Positions 25,967 through 34,295 of a stretch of 64,000 bases of DNA are shown here, piece by piece (position 1 is the stretch's first letter; every line of letters starts with the position of its first letter). The notes under the pieces are model-generated. The model ran no database searches. It was not told the origin of the DNA and saw only the letters and a program-made list of their open reading frames with translations. This stretch comes from Paracoccus salipaludis (GTDB lineage: Bacteria; Pseudomonadota; Alphaproteobacteria; Rhodobacterales; Rhodobacteraceae). Position numbers and translations under genes: made by a program. The stretch is taken from assembly GCF_002287065.1 (NCBI RefSeq), contig NZ_NSJZ01000007.1, positions 1 through 64,000 on the forward strand. Reading direction: 5' to 3'.

Positions 25967-26743
25967 ATGCCCGCCCCCGAGAACCGCTTCAAATCCCGGC
26001 TCGCAGCGGGCGAGACCCTGATCGGCGCCTGGGTGGGGCTGGGTGACGCCTATGCGGCCGAGATCACGGCCACGGCGGGCTTCGACTGGCTGCTGATCGA
26101 CGGCGAGCACGCGCCGAACGACCTCCGTTCCATCCTGTCGCAACTGCGGGTGGTCGAGGGGTCGGCCAGCGCCCCGGTGGTGCGCCTGCCGATGGGCGAG
26201 ACCTGGGCCATCAAGCAGGCGCTGGACATCGGGGCGCAATCGCTGCTGATCCCAATGGTGGAAAGCGCGGCGCAGGCGGAGCAGCTTGTCCGCGCCGTCC
26301 GCTATCCACCGAACGGGAACCGCGGCGTGGGGGCGGCGCTGGCGCGGGCCTCGGGCTTTTCCGCGGTGCCCGACTACCTTGCCACGGCGGATGCCCAGAT
26401 CTGGCTGGGCGTGCAGGTGGAAACCCGCGCGGGCCTTGCGGTCCTGGACGAGATCCTGACGGTCGAGGGCGTGGACGGCGTCTTCATCGGTCCCTCGGAC
26501 CTGGCCGCGGATATGGGCTTCCCGGGGCAGCTGGACCACCCTCTGGTGCAGCGCGCGATCCGCGCCGCGATCCGGGTCATCTGCGCTGCGGGCAAGGCGC
26601 CGGGCATCCTCTGGACGGACGAGGCGAATGCGCGCAACGCCGTGGCCGACGGCGCCCGCTTCGTGGCGACCGCCATCGACGTGACGACCTATGCCGCCGC
26701 GATCCGGGACGCGGCGGCACGGGGGCTGGCGCTGAAACCCTGA
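25967..26743 (+). CDS. HpcH/HpaI family aldolase
   Basis: A 258-residue class II (metal-dependent) aldolase of the 4-hydroxy-2-oxoheptanedioate type, cleaving or forming 2-keto-3-hydroxy acids that yield pyruvate. Active-site positions are visible: the base His48 in IDGEHAPND, Arg73, and metal ligands Glu152 (VETRAG) and Asp178 (FIGPSDLAADMG). The natural substrate cannot be assigned, because no aromatic catabolism genes are nearby. GGAG precedes the ATG by 6 bases. Its stop is one base from the end of the convergent peroxidase-like gene. Confidence 0.93.
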   Translation: MPAPENRFKSRLAAGETLIGAWVGLGDAYAAEITATAGFDWLLIDGEHAPNDLRSILSQLRVVEGSASAPVVRLPMGETWAIKQALDIGAQSLLIPMVESAAQAEQLVRAVRYPPNGNRGVGAALARASGFSAVPDYLATADAQIWLGVQVETRAGLAVLDEILTVEGVDGVFIGPSDLAADMGFPGQLDHPLVQRAIRAAIRVICAAGKAPGILWTDEANARNAVADGARFVATAIDVTTYAAAIRDAAARGLALKP

Positions 26744-26744
26744 A

Positions 26745-27326
26745 TCAGTTCTGCCGGGGCACCCGCCCCAGCAGGAAGAACTCCTCGTTCGGGGGAATGT
26801 CGGCCATGTTCACCAGCCGGTTCGACATGCCGAAGAAGGCCGCGATCGCGCCGATGTCCCAGATCTCGTCGGGGGTGAAGCCCGCGTCGATCATGTCCTC
26901 GTAATCGTCCTGGGTGATGTTGTCGGCATCCGTCGCCACTAGCTCGGCGTAGTAAAGCATGGCGTAATGCCGTTCGCTCAGGCCCGCCTTGCGCCAGTTG
27001 ATCGCCACCTTGTCCGCGATCAGCGGATCCTTCGCCCGGATGCGCAGGATCGCCCCATGCGCCACCACGCAATACTGGCAGCGGTTGATGCCGCTGGTCG
27101 CCACCACGATCATCTCGCGCTCGGCCTTCGACAGCCCCTCGTCCTTTTCCATCAGCGCGTCGTGATAGGCGAAGAAGGCGCGGAACTCGGCCGGGCGGTG
27201 CGCCAGCGCTAGGAAGATGTTCGGAACAAAGCCCGACTTCTCCTGCACGGCGCGGATCATCTCCTGGATATCGGGCGGCAGGCTCCGCAGGTTGGGGATC
27301 TCGAAACGGCTGATCGGCTGGGTCAT
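26745..27326 (-). CDS. Peroxidase-related (AhpD-like, CMD family) protein
   Basis: A 193-residue all-helical protein of the carboxymuconolactone decarboxylase/AhpD superfamily, in the peroxidase-related enzyme group. The redox motif is Cys83-Gln-Tyr-Cys86 followed by His90 (NRCQYCVVAHG), with Glu70 in the KAEREM position, matching the catalytic Glu/CxxC/His set of AhpD. It probably reduces peroxides with a thiol partner. The ATG at 27326 follows AGGAG; an upstream extension lacks a ribosome site. Confidence 0.92.
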   Translation of the reverse strand: MTQPISRFEIPNLRSLPPDIQEMIRAVQEKSGFVPNIFLALAHRPAEFRAFFAYHDALMEKDEGLSKAEREMIVVATSGINRCQYCVVAHGAILRIRAKDPLIADKVAINWRKAGLSERHYAMLYYAELVATDADNITQDDYEDMIDAGFTPDEIWDIGAIAAFFGMSNRLVNMADIPPNEEFFLLGRVPRQN

Positions 27327-27408
27327 GGAGAAGGCTCCTGCGTGTGACTGTTCCTTCTCGCACGCGGCGACCGCCACGACCACTGGCGTCCTGCCTTGCC
27401 TGCGCGGC

Positions 27409-28245
27409 TCAGGTCAGGGCGCCGTGGAGCGCCCGCAGGATGCGCCTTGCGCCGTCGAAATTCGTCGCGATCTCGAAGCTGACAAGAAACAGGAAAGGAT
27501 AACCCAGGTATTCGCGCCGCCAGGTCGCCGGCACACGCGTCCAGGCGGCCGCGATCCCGCGTTGGAAGATCGGAAACAACAGCCAGCCGATCGCCGCGCC
27601 GACGGCAAGGCCGGCAAGGACGTCCGAGGCATAGTGCTTGCCCACCAGGATGCGCGGCAGGGACACGAGCAGGACTGCGTGCAGACCTAGTAGCCACCAG
27701 CCCAGGCGCGGAGCGACGCGGAGCATGGCAACAGCAAAGGCACCGAAGATCATGGCATGATCACTGGGAAACGAACTCCAGTCCTGAAGCCAGGCATCCG
27801 TCTGCGCCAGTTCGCCCGCTACAGCGGGGTCCACGAACGGGCGGGGGCGGTACGGCAGCAGGTTGGCCGTCATGCGCCCGATCAGGATGGCGACCATGAT
27901 GACAGCCACCAGTGCGGCGGCGTCGATCCGCTGGCCGAGTTGGGTCCTTGCAGCGGGACGGAACCAGACCCACCAGATGGCGGTTGCGGCCAGCACCCCC
28001 TTGACCTCGTAGAGGGTCGAGAAATCGCTCAGGTTTGCCGCCACGTCCGGATGTTCGCTCATCCAGATGATCAGGGCGCGTGAAAGCTGCTGGTCAGACC
28101 CGCTCAGCATCAGCCACACGCTGGACGCCAGGCAGCCGAGCGCAACCAGAGCAACCGGCAGGGCAGAGGATGTTCCATGTTCCTTGAAAGGTGAAAGCGG
28201 CTCCGCTGGAAAAGTCATTCTGTCGTGCCTTCGCATAATTGTCAT
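27409..28245 (-). CDS. PAP2 family membrane phosphatase
   Basis: A 278-residue membrane protein with about six spans and the phosphatidic acid phosphatase type 2 motifs: YRPRPF (motif 1), SFPSDHA (motif 2) and PRILVGKHYASDVLAG (motif 3, R-x5-H-x3-D). The usual Lys at the start of motif 1 is not in place (NLLPYRPRP). Likely substrates are lipid phosphates or undecaprenyl pyrophosphate. The start at 28245 has AGGG 6 bases upstream; ATGs at 28236 and 28218 are alternatives. The gene looks less GC-rich than its neighbours. Confidence 0.88.
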   Translation of the reverse strand: MTIMRRHDRMTFPAEPLSPFKEHGTSSALPVALVALGCLASSVWLMLSGSDQQLSRALIIWMSEHPDVAANLSDFSTLYEVKGVLAATAIWWVWFRPAARTQLGQRIDAAALVAVIMVAILIGRMTANLLPYRPRPFVDPAVAGELAQTDAWLQDWSSFPSDHAMIFGAFAVAMLRVAPRLGWWLLGLHAVLLVSLPRILVGKHYASDVLAGLAVGAAIGWLLFPIFQRGIAAAWTRVPATWRREYLGYPFLFLVSFEIATNFDGARRILRALHGALT

Positions 28246-28355
28246 GTTGACCCTTAGAATGCTTTTGCCCTTGAGCAGTATGCAAAAGACGAATCTGGAT
28301 TAACGTCTTGGCCGAAGGGCTCGCAGCCACTGGCCCATCTCGTGGCGCCCTGTCG

Positions 28356-28384
28356 TTGACTTTCGCTCGTCCGCCTCGTATCCG
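28356..28384 (+). promoter_or_regulatory. Candidate ffh promoter
   Basis: TTGACT (28356-28361), 17-base spacer, TATCCG (28379-28384). It lies 115 bases before the ffh ATG, leaving a structured leader of roughly 105 bases. Confidence 0.5.
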
Positions 28385-28395
28385 GTTCCCGATTC

Positions 28396-28468
28396 CCGGA
28401 AGGTCGTCCTTCCGGTCCCCGCCTTGTCCGGGGATCGCCCCCCGTCAGCGCGGATGCGCCCACGGGGG
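28396..28468 (+). promoter_or_regulatory. Structured leader of ffh (three hairpins)
   Basis: Hairpin 1: CCGGAAGG / CCTTCCGG with a 4-base loop (28396-28415). Hairpin 2: CCCCG / CGGGG (about 28417-28433). Hairpin 3: CCCCCGT...GCGC-GGAT-GCGC...ACGGGGG (28439-28468), followed 9 bases later by TTTT. It could attenuate or autoregulate ffh. The conserved loop of SRP RNA is absent, so I do not call it ffs. Confidence 0.45.
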
Positions 28469-28498
28469 CAAATGGTGTTTTCTTGCGGAGGGTCCGCG

Positions 28499-29995
28499 AT
28501 GTTCGAGAGCCTGTCAGACCGCCTCGGCGGAGTCTTCGACCGCCTGACCAAGCAGGGCGCCCTGACCGAGGATGACGTCACCGCCGCCATGCGCGAGGTG
28601 CGCCAGGCGCTGCTGGACGCCGACGTCTCGCTGCCGGTCGTGCGCAGCTTCGTCCGCGCGGTCACGCAGAAGGCCACGGGCGCGGCGGTCACCAAGTCGG
28701 TCAGCCCCGGCCAGCAGGTCGTCAAGATCGTCCATGACGAACTGATCCGCACCCTTCAGGGCGAGGACGCGCCCGAGACGCTGAAGATCGACACCCCGCC
28801 CGCGCCGATCCTGATGGTCGGCCTGCAGGGCTCGGGCAAGACCACCACCACCGCCAAGCTGGCGAAACGCCTCAAGGACCGCGAGAAGAAGCGCGTCCTG
28901 ATGGCCTCGCTGGACACCAACCGCCCTGCGGCGATGGAGCAGCTTGCGATCCTCGGCCAGCAGGTCGGCGTCGATACCCTGCCGATCATCAAGGGCGAGA
29001 ACGCGGTCCAGATCGCCCGCCGCGCCAAGCAGCAGGCGACGCTGGGCGGCTATGACGTCTACATGCTGGACACCGCGGGCCGCCTGCACATCGACGAAGT
29101 GCTGATGGACGAGGTGCAGGCCGTCCGCGACGTGGCGAACCCGCGCGAAACGCTGCTGGTCGTCGACGGACTGACGGGCCAGGACGCCGTGAACGTCGCG
29201 ACCGAGTTCGACGCCAAGGTCGGCGTCTCGGGTGTCGTGCTGACCCGGATGGACGGCGACGGACGCGGCGGCGCGGCGCTGTCGATGCGCCAGATCACCG
29301 GCAAGCCCATCCGCTTCGTCGGCGTCGGCGAAAAGATGGACGCGCTGGAAACCTTTGATGCGGAACGCGTCGCGGGCCGCATCCTCGGCATGGGCGACAT
29401 CGTGGCCCTGGTCGAGAAGGCGCAGCAGGTCCTGGAGGTTGAGCAGGCCGAGCGCATGATGAAGCGCTTCGCCAAGGGTCTGTTCAACATGAACGACCTG
29501 AAGAACCAGCTTGAGCAGATGCAGAAGATGGGCGGGATGCAGTCCATCATGGGCATGATGCCGGGCATGGGGAAGATGGCCAAGCAGGCCGAGGCCGCGG
29601 GCATCGACGACAAGATGATCCGCCGCCAGATCGCGCTGATCAATTCCATGACCAGGAAAGAGCGCGCGAACCCCGAGCTTCTGCAGGCTTCCCGCAAGAA
29701 GCGGATCGCGGCGGGCGCCGGCATGGACGTGGCGGAACTGAACAAGCTGCTGAAGATGCAGCGGCAGATGGCCGACACGATGAAGAAGGTCAGCAAGATG
29801 GGCAAGGGCGCCATGCTCAAGCAGGCGATGCGCGCCATGTCCGGCAAGGGCGGCGGGCTGCCCGACCTGGGCGAGGTCGATCCGGCCAAGATGGCCGAGG
29901 CCACCAAGATGCTGCAGGACCCCAAGGGCTTGGGCGGCCAGCTTGGCGGGCTCAACCTGCCCGGCGGGCTTTCGGGGTTGTTCGGCAAGAAATGA
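28499..29995 (+). CDS. ffh: Signal recognition particle protein Ffh
   Basis: Ffh binds 4.5S RNA and signal sequences and targets nascent membrane proteins to FtsY. The 498-residue protein has the N domain, the G domain with GLQGSGKTTTTAKLA (P-loop), LDTAGRLHIDE and TRMDGDGRGGAALS, then the Met-rich M domain (GGMQSIMGMMPGMGKM) with the RNA-binding SRKKRIAAGAG. GGAGGG lies 6 bases before the ATG at 28499. It heads the cluster running to rpmE. Confidence 0.98.
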   Translation: MFESLSDRLGGVFDRLTKQGALTEDDVTAAMREVRQALLDADVSLPVVRSFVRAVTQKATGAAVTKSVSPGQQVVKIVHDELIRTLQGEDAPETLKIDTPPAPILMVGLQGSGKTTTTAKLAKRLKDREKKRVLMASLDTNRPAAMEQLAILGQQVGVDTLPIIKGENAVQIARRAKQQATLGGYDVYMLDTAGRLHIDEVLMDEVQAVRDVANPRETLLVVDGLTGQDAVNVATEFDAKVGVSGVVLTRMDGDGRGGAALSMRQITGKPIRFVGVGEKMDALETFDAERVAGRILGMGDIVALVEKAQQVLEVEQAERMMKRFAKGLFNMNDLKNQLEQMQKMGGMQSIMGMMPGMGKMAKQAEAAGIDDKMIRRQIALINSMTRKERANPELLQASRKKRIAAGAGMDVAELNKLLKMQRQMADTMKKVSKMGKGAMLKQAMRAMSGKGGGLPDLGEVDPAKMAEATKMLQDPKGLGGQLGGLNLPGGLSGLFGKK

Positions 29996-30048
29996 CCACG
30001 CCCTTCGCCCCCCTGCCGGTGATCGCATCCGGCCGGTTCATACCTTCC

Positions 30049-30081
30049 GTGCATCGGCTGTGCATCAGCCGTGCCTCGCCT
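30049..30081 (+). repeat. Imperfect 11-base tandem repeat (three units)
   Basis: GTGCATCGGCT, GTGCATCAGCC, GTGCCTCGCCT back to back in the ffh-aroQ gap, ending 20 bases before the chorismate mutase ATG. The period is about one helical turn. Function unknown. Confidence 0.5.
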
Positions 30082-30101
30082 GCACAGCCTGGATTCGCCC
30101 G

Positions 30102-30398
30102 ATGACCGACCCCGCCACCCGCGCCGCCGAGGTGCTCGCCGAGCACCGCGCCAGCATCGACCGGCTGGACGCCGTCCTGGTCTTCACCCTGGCCGAGCGG
30201 TTCAAGCACACCCAGTCCGTCGGGCGGCTCAAGGCCCAGCACGACCTGCCGCCCTCGGACCCCGCGCGCGAGGCCCAGCAGATCGCGCGGCTCGAACGGC
30301 TGGCGGCCGAGGCGGATCTGGATCCGGCCTTTGCCCGCAAGTTCCTGAATTTCGTGATCTCGGAAGTCATCCGGCATCACGAGCAATTCCAGAAATAA
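30102..30398 (+). CDS. Chorismate mutase (AroQ type)
   Basis: A 98-residue all-helical chorismate mutase, converting chorismate to prephenate for Phe/Tyr synthesis. It has the type II pattern: [21 protein letters not shown] (first part 15-34), [20 protein letters not shown] and a C-terminal [14 protein letters not shown] helix. The first helix has Ser17-Ile-Asp-Arg and the catalytic Arg/Lys positions fall in these motifs. It stands between ffh and rpsP, as in other Rhodobacteraceae. No strong ribosome site is visible. Confidence 0.92.
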   Translation: MTDPATRAAEVLAEHRASIDRLDAVLVFTLAERFKHTQSVGRLKAQHDLPPSDPAREAQQIARLERLAAEADLDPAFARKFLNFVISEVIRHHEQFQK

Positions 30399-30421
30399 CG
30401 CCATATCAAGGAGATGAACCT

Positions 30422-30847
30422 ATGGCCATGAAGATCCGGCTCGCCCGTGGCGGGTCCAAGAAGCGTCCCCACTACGCCATCGTCGCGTCCGACTCGCGCA
30501 TGCCGCGCGACGGCCGCTTCCTGGAGAAGCTGGGCACCTACAACCCGCTGCTGCCGAAGGACTCGGAAGAGCGGATCAAGATGGACCTCGAGCGCGTGCA
30601 GTACTGGCTGGGCCAGGGCGCGCAGCCGACCGACCGCGTGGCCCGCTTCCTGGAAGCCGCCGGCGTGAAGGACAAGACCGAGCGCGCCAACCTCAAGAAG
30701 GGCGAGCCGGGCAAGGCCGCCAAGGACCGCGCCGAGAAGCGCGCCGCCCGCGACGCCGCCGCTGCCGAGGCCGCCAACGCGCCCGCCGCGACCGACGAGA
30801 CCGCGCTGGACGCGTCCGAATCGACCAGCGGCACCGAGTCGCCCTGA
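30422..30847 (+). CDS. rpsP: 30S ribosomal protein S16
   Basis: S16 is an early-assembly protein of the small subunit. The first 80 residues ([33 protein letters not shown]) are clearly S16. The product is long at 141 residues because of an Ala/Glu/Lys-rich C-terminal extension of about 55 residues, common in this family of bacteria. AAGGAGA precedes the ATG at 30422; a second in-frame ATG at 30428 is possible. Confidence 0.97.
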   Translation: MAMKIRLARGGSKKRPHYAIVASDSRMPRDGRFLEKLGTYNPLLPKDSEERIKMDLERVQYWLGQGAQPTDRVARFLEAAGVKDKTERANLKKGEPGKAAKDRAEKRAARDAAAAEAANAPAATDETALDASESTSGTESP

Positions 30848-30913
30848 TCCACGGATCGCCGGCGGGCGCGTCATGGCGCCCGCCTGTCCTGACGCTCGGC
30901 AGGGGGCACCCGC

Positions 30914-31420
30914 ATGGCTGAACCGTCCAACCGCATCTGCGTCGGCGCCATCGCCGGCGCCTTCGGCGTGCGCGGCGAGGTGCGGCTGAAAAGCTTCTGC
31001 GCCGTGGCCGATGACATCGCCACCTATGGCGAACTGTTCAGCGAGGACGGCAGGCGCCGCTTTGCCGTCAAGCTGACACGCCCCGTCAACGGGGGCCTCG
31101 GTGCCCGGCTGTCGGGGATCGAGACAAAGGAACAGGCGGACGCGCTGAAGGGCGCGACGCTCTGGGCCGACCGCGCGGCGCTGCCCTCGCTGCCGGACGA
31201 CGAATTCTACCACGCCGACCTGATCGGGCTCGAGGTGATGGACACGGGCGGCGCAAGCCTGGGCCGGGTCCGCGCCATCTATGACCACGGCGCGGGCGAC
31301 ATCCTCGAAGTTTACGGGACCTCGGGCATCCTGCTGATCCCCTTCACGCGGGCGGCGGTCCCCACCGTGGACCTGGCTGCAAGGCGTATCGTCGCCGATC
31401 CCCCGGGTTCGGATGAATAG
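30914..31420 (+). CDS. rimM: Ribosome maturation factor RimM
   Basis: RimM binds S19 and helps 30S head assembly. The 168-residue protein has the N-terminal beta-barrel start [21 protein letters not shown] (first part 7-26) and the C-terminal PRC domain with [13 protein letters not shown] and [10 protein letters not shown]. It is followed with an 8-base overlap by a small membrane-protein gene. Confidence 0.96.
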   Translation: MAEPSNRICVGAIAGAFGVRGEVRLKSFCAVADDIATYGELFSEDGRRRFAVKLTRPVNGGLGARLSGIETKEQADALKGATLWADRAALPSLPDDEFYHADLIGLEVMDTGGASLGRVRAIYDHGAGDILEVYGTSGILLIPFTRAAVPTVDLAARRIVADPPGSDE

Positions 31421-31769
31421 GGCGTCCTCGCGCCAGTGGATCGGCCGGGCCCTGATCTTCGTCGGACCCGTGCTGGCGGGTCTTGGCCGGGCAGGGGGCT
31501 GGTCGGTCGGGTTGTTCGCGCTGCTCGCCGTCTGCGGGCTGGTGCTGGCCGCGCCTGCGGAAACCTGGCGCTCGCCCTTTCACCTGGCGGGGGCCACGGC
31601 GCTGGCCGCGCTGGGCTGCGTGGCGCTGTATTTCGGGGGCGGGGCGCTGGCCCGCAGCCTCGGCTGGTCCGGCAACTGGGGTGGCCTCGGCCCTCTGGCG
31701 CTGTCGGGGGCGGGCGCGGTTCTGGCGGGCACCGGCTGGTTTCCGGTCGGCGGGGGCCACGATGGCTGA
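31413..31769 (+). CDS. Hypothetical membrane protein between rimM and trmD
   Basis: A 118-residue hydrophobic protein with three probable membrane spans (about 12-46, 57-77 and 88-108) and short Arg-containing turns. I do not recognise a family. It overlaps rimM by 8 bases and trmD by 8 bases, so it is cotranslated with two translation-related genes. The sequence lacks polar catalytic-looking motifs, and high GC alone can create such Gly/Ala/Leu frames. The tight overlaps on both sides argue that it is real. Confidence 0.7.
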   Translation: MNRASSRQWIGRALIFVGPVLAGLGRAGGWSVGLFALLAVCGLVLAAPAETWRSPFHLAGATALAALGCVALYFGGGALARSLGWSGNWGGLGPLALSGAGAVLAGTGWFPVGGGHDG

Positions 31770-32631
31770 GCCGCCCTCCCGTTCGCATGGCCGGGTGGCC
31801 GTCCGCCCCACGCTGCGGCCGCGCGACCTGATGGCGCCGCCCGAACTGGCGGGCGCCTGGACCGCGCAGGTCATCACCCTGTTCCCCGAGGCCTTCCCCG
31901 GCACGCTGGGCCTGTCGCTGACGGGCCGGGCGCTGACCGAAGGGCTGTGGTCGCTGCGCACGATCCAGTTGCGCGACCACGGCATCGGGCGGCACCGCAA
32001 CGTGGACGACACGCCCGCCGGGGGCGGCGCGGGCATGGTGATCCGCCCCGACGTCATGGCCGCCGCCCTGCGCGAGGCGAAATCCGCCGCGCCGGACCTG
32101 CCGGTGGTCTATCTCTCGCCGCGCGGCCGCCCGCTGACGCAGGCGATCGCCCGTCGTCTGGCGCAGGGTCCCGGCGTCACGCTGATCTGCGGGCGGTTCG
32201 AGGGCGTGGACCAGCGCGTGCTGGACGCCTTCGACGTGACCGAGATCAGCATCGGCGATTATGTCCTGACCGGCGGAGAGATCGCCGCTCAGGTCTTGAT
32301 CGACGCGACGGTTCGCCTTATACCGCGCGTGCTGGGGAATCAGGAATCTCTGGCCGAGGAGTCCTTTTCCCACGGCCTGCTTGAGCATCCGCAGTACACG
32401 AAGCCCGCCGAATGGGAAGGCCGCAGGATCCCGGATGTTCTTTTGTCCGGAAATCACGCGGCAATTTCGCATTGGCGGGACGAAGAGGCCGAAAGGCTGA
32501 CAAAGGAACGCCGCCCCGACCTGTGGCGGGCATACCGCGACGGTATGGACCCGAACCGAAGGACGCAGCTCTCGGGCGCATCAGACCAATCGCGGAACCA
32601 CCGCGAGCATGACGAGGATCAATCGCGATGA
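31762..32631 (+). CDS. trmD: tRNA (guanine-N1)-methyltransferase TrmD
   Basis: TrmD methylates G37 of tRNAs that read CNN codons, using S-adenosylmethionine, and prevents +1 frameshifting. The 289-residue protein has the SPOUT knot motifs [23 protein letters not shown] and [13 protein letters not shown], then [15 protein letters not shown] and [10 protein letters not shown]. About 35 residues precede the family core ([11 protein letters not shown]), and the C-terminal 20 residues are polar and unusual. Its stop overlaps rplS by 4 bases. Confidence 0.97.
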   Translation: MAEPPSRSHGRVAVRPTLRPRDLMAPPELAGAWTAQVITLFPEAFPGTLGLSLTGRALTEGLWSLRTIQLRDHGIGRHRNVDDTPAGGGAGMVIRPDVMAAALREAKSAAPDLPVVYLSPRGRPLTQAIARRLAQGPGVTLICGRFEGVDQRVLDAFDVTEISIGDYVLTGGEIAAQVLIDATVRLIPRVLGNQESLAEESFSHGLLEHPQYTKPAEWEGRRIPDVLLSGNHAAISHWRDEEAERLTKERRPDLWRAYRDGMDPNRRTQLSGASDQSRNHREHDEDQSR

Positions 32632-33020
32632 ACCTGATCGCCCAACTGGAAGCCGAGCAGATCGCCTCGCTCGGCAAAACCATTCCCGACTTCAAGGCCG
32701 GCGACACCGTGCGCGTCGGCTACAAGGTGACGGAAGGCACCCGCACCCGCGTGCAGATGTACGAAGGCGTCTGCATCAGCCGCAAGGGCGGCGAGACCAT
32801 CGGTGCGTCCTTCACCGTCCGCAAGATCTCCTTCGGCGAGGGCGTCGAGCGCGTCTTCCCGCTGTATTCGACCAACATCGACTCGATCGAGGTCGTGCGC
32901 CGTGGCCGCGTCCGCCGCGCCAAGCTGTACTACCTGCGCGATCGTCGCGGCAAATCCGCCCGCATCGCCGAAGTGTCCAACTACAAGCCGAAGGCCGCCA
33001 AGGCCGACGCCAACGCCTGA
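32628..33020 (+). CDS. rplS: 50S ribosomal protein L19
   Basis: L19 lies at the subunit interface. The 130-residue protein shows the family features: [20 protein letters not shown] (about 24-43), [20 protein letters not shown] (about 45-64) and [20 protein letters not shown] (about 94-113). The ATG overlaps the trmD stop (ATGA). Confidence 0.98.
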   Translation: MNLIAQLEAEQIASLGKTIPDFKAGDTVRVGYKVTEGTRTRVQMYEGVCISRKGGETIGASFTVRKISFGEGVERVFPLYSTNIDSIEVVRRGRVRRAKLYYLRDRRGKSARIAEVSNYKPKAAKADANA

Positions 33021-33031
33021 GGTCGCGCGCG

Positions 33032-33253
33032 ATGAAAGCCGATACCCATCCCGAATACCACATGATCACCGTCAAGATGACGGATGGCACGACCTACCAG
33101 ACCCGTTCGACCTGGGGCAAGGAAGGCGACACGATGTCCCTGGACATCGACCCGACCTCGCACCCGGCATGGACCGGCGGCTCGGCCAAGCTGATGGACA
33201 CCGGGGGACGCGTCTCCAGGTTCAAGAACAAGTACGCCGGCCTGGGCTTCTGA
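33032..33253 (+). CDS. rpmE: 50S ribosomal protein L31
   Basis: A 73-residue L31 beginning [10 protein letters not shown], with [12 protein letters not shown] and the closing [12 protein letters not shown]. It has no cysteine, so it is the zinc-independent form. It is the last gene of the cluster and is followed by a strong terminator. Confidence 0.97.
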   Translation: MKADTHPEYHMITVKMTDGTTYQTRSTWGKEGDTMSLDIDPTSHPAWTGGSAKLMDTGGRVSRFKNKYAGLGF

Positions 33254-33273
33254 TCCCCGGCACCGGAACCCGG

Positions 33274-33300
33274 AAGCGCCGCCCCGAAAGGGCGGCGCTT
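33274..33300 (+). terminator. Rho-independent terminator after rpmE
   Basis: Eleven-base perfect stem AAGCGCCGCCC / GGGCGGCGCTT with a CGAAA loop, followed by TCTC. It closes the ffh-rpmE cluster. Confidence 0.85.
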
Positions 33301-33429
33301 TCTCATGCCGCAGCGGCGATCGGCAAGGAACCGTCCATGGCGGCGATTGTCCACAGGTGAGCGTCCGGACCGCCATGACTTGTCCCGCCCGGCCCGTTAG
33401 CCTTCCGCCGATCTGAAGCGAGGCGATTC

Positions 33430-34206
33430 GTGGCGCATATCATCGTCGTCGGAAACGAAAAGGGCGGCTCGGGGAAATCCACCACCTCGATGCATGTGGC
33501 CACCGCGCTGGCCCGCATGGGGCATCGCGTGGGGGCGCTGGACCTCGACGTGCGCCAGCGCAGCTTCGGCCGCTACCTGGAAAACCGCATGGCCTTCCTG
33601 GAGCGCGAGGCGCTGACCCTGCCCACACCCACGCTGGCCGAACTGCCCCGCGACGAGGGCGGGGATCCCTTGTCGACCGCCGTGTCGGCGCTGGACCCCG
33701 AGCATGACTTCATCGTCATCGACTGCCCCGGCTCGCACACGAAGCTGAGCCAGATGGCCCATACGCTGGCCGACACGCTGGTCACGCCGATGAACGACAG
33801 CTTCATCGACTTCGACCTCTTGGCGCGCATCTCGCCCCAGGGCGAGGTGCTGGGGCCGTCCATCTATGCCGAGATGGTCTGGTCCGCGCGCCAGTTGCGG
33901 GGGCAGGCGGGGGCGGGACCGATCGACTGGGTGGTGCTGCGCAACCGCCTGGGCACCACCGAGATGCACAACAAGCGCAAGGTCGGCGAGGCGCTGACGC
34001 GGCTGTCCCGCCGCATCGGCTTCCGCGTGGCCGCCGGCTTTGCCGAGCGCGTGATCTTCCGCGAACTGTTCCCGCGCGGACTGACCCTTCTGGACCTGCG
34101 CGACATCGGCACGCAGAACCTGTCCATGTCGAACATCGCGGCCCGGCAGGAACTGCGCGACCTCCTGGTCGAGCTGCGGCTGCCCGGCGTCAAGGTCAAC
34201 ATCTAG
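33430..34206 (+). CDS. mipZ: Division-plane positioning ATPase MipZ (ParA family)
   Basis: MipZ forms a gradient with ParB and keeps FtsZ away from the poles in alphaproteobacteria. The 258-residue protein has the deviant Walker A NEKGGSGKST (residues 9-18), the second switch DLDVRQRSFGRYLENR (about 38-53) typical of MipZ rather than ParA, and IVIDCPG (about 95-101). The start is GTG with GAGG 6 bases upstream. It is a single gene after the rpmE terminator. Confidence 0.9.
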   Translation: MAHIIVVGNEKGGSGKSTTSMHVATALARMGHRVGALDLDVRQRSFGRYLENRMAFLEREALTLPTPTLAELPRDEGGDPLSTAVSALDPEHDFIVIDCPGSHTKLSQMAHTLADTLVTPMNDSFIDFDLLARISPQGEVLGPSIYAEMVWSARQLRGQAGAGPIDWVVLRNRLGTTEMHNKRKVGEALTRLSRRIGFRVAAGFAERVIFRELFPRGLTLLDLRDIGTQNLSMSNIAARQELRDLLVELRLPGVKVNI

Positions 34207-34295
34207 GCACCATCACGTCACTGCCGCAGACGTCGCCATTGTGGCGGGTTATGGTCGCTCTTATGTGCCACCGGCACCAGAGAGACATCAGACCC

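Noticed and set aside
28396-28468. Possible 4.5S (SRP) RNA gene before ffh, because of CCGGAAGG next to the SRP protein gene
   Set aside because: The conserved domain IV loop of SRP RNA (with the GCAG side) is not present; the CCGGAAGG simply pairs with CCTTCCGG.
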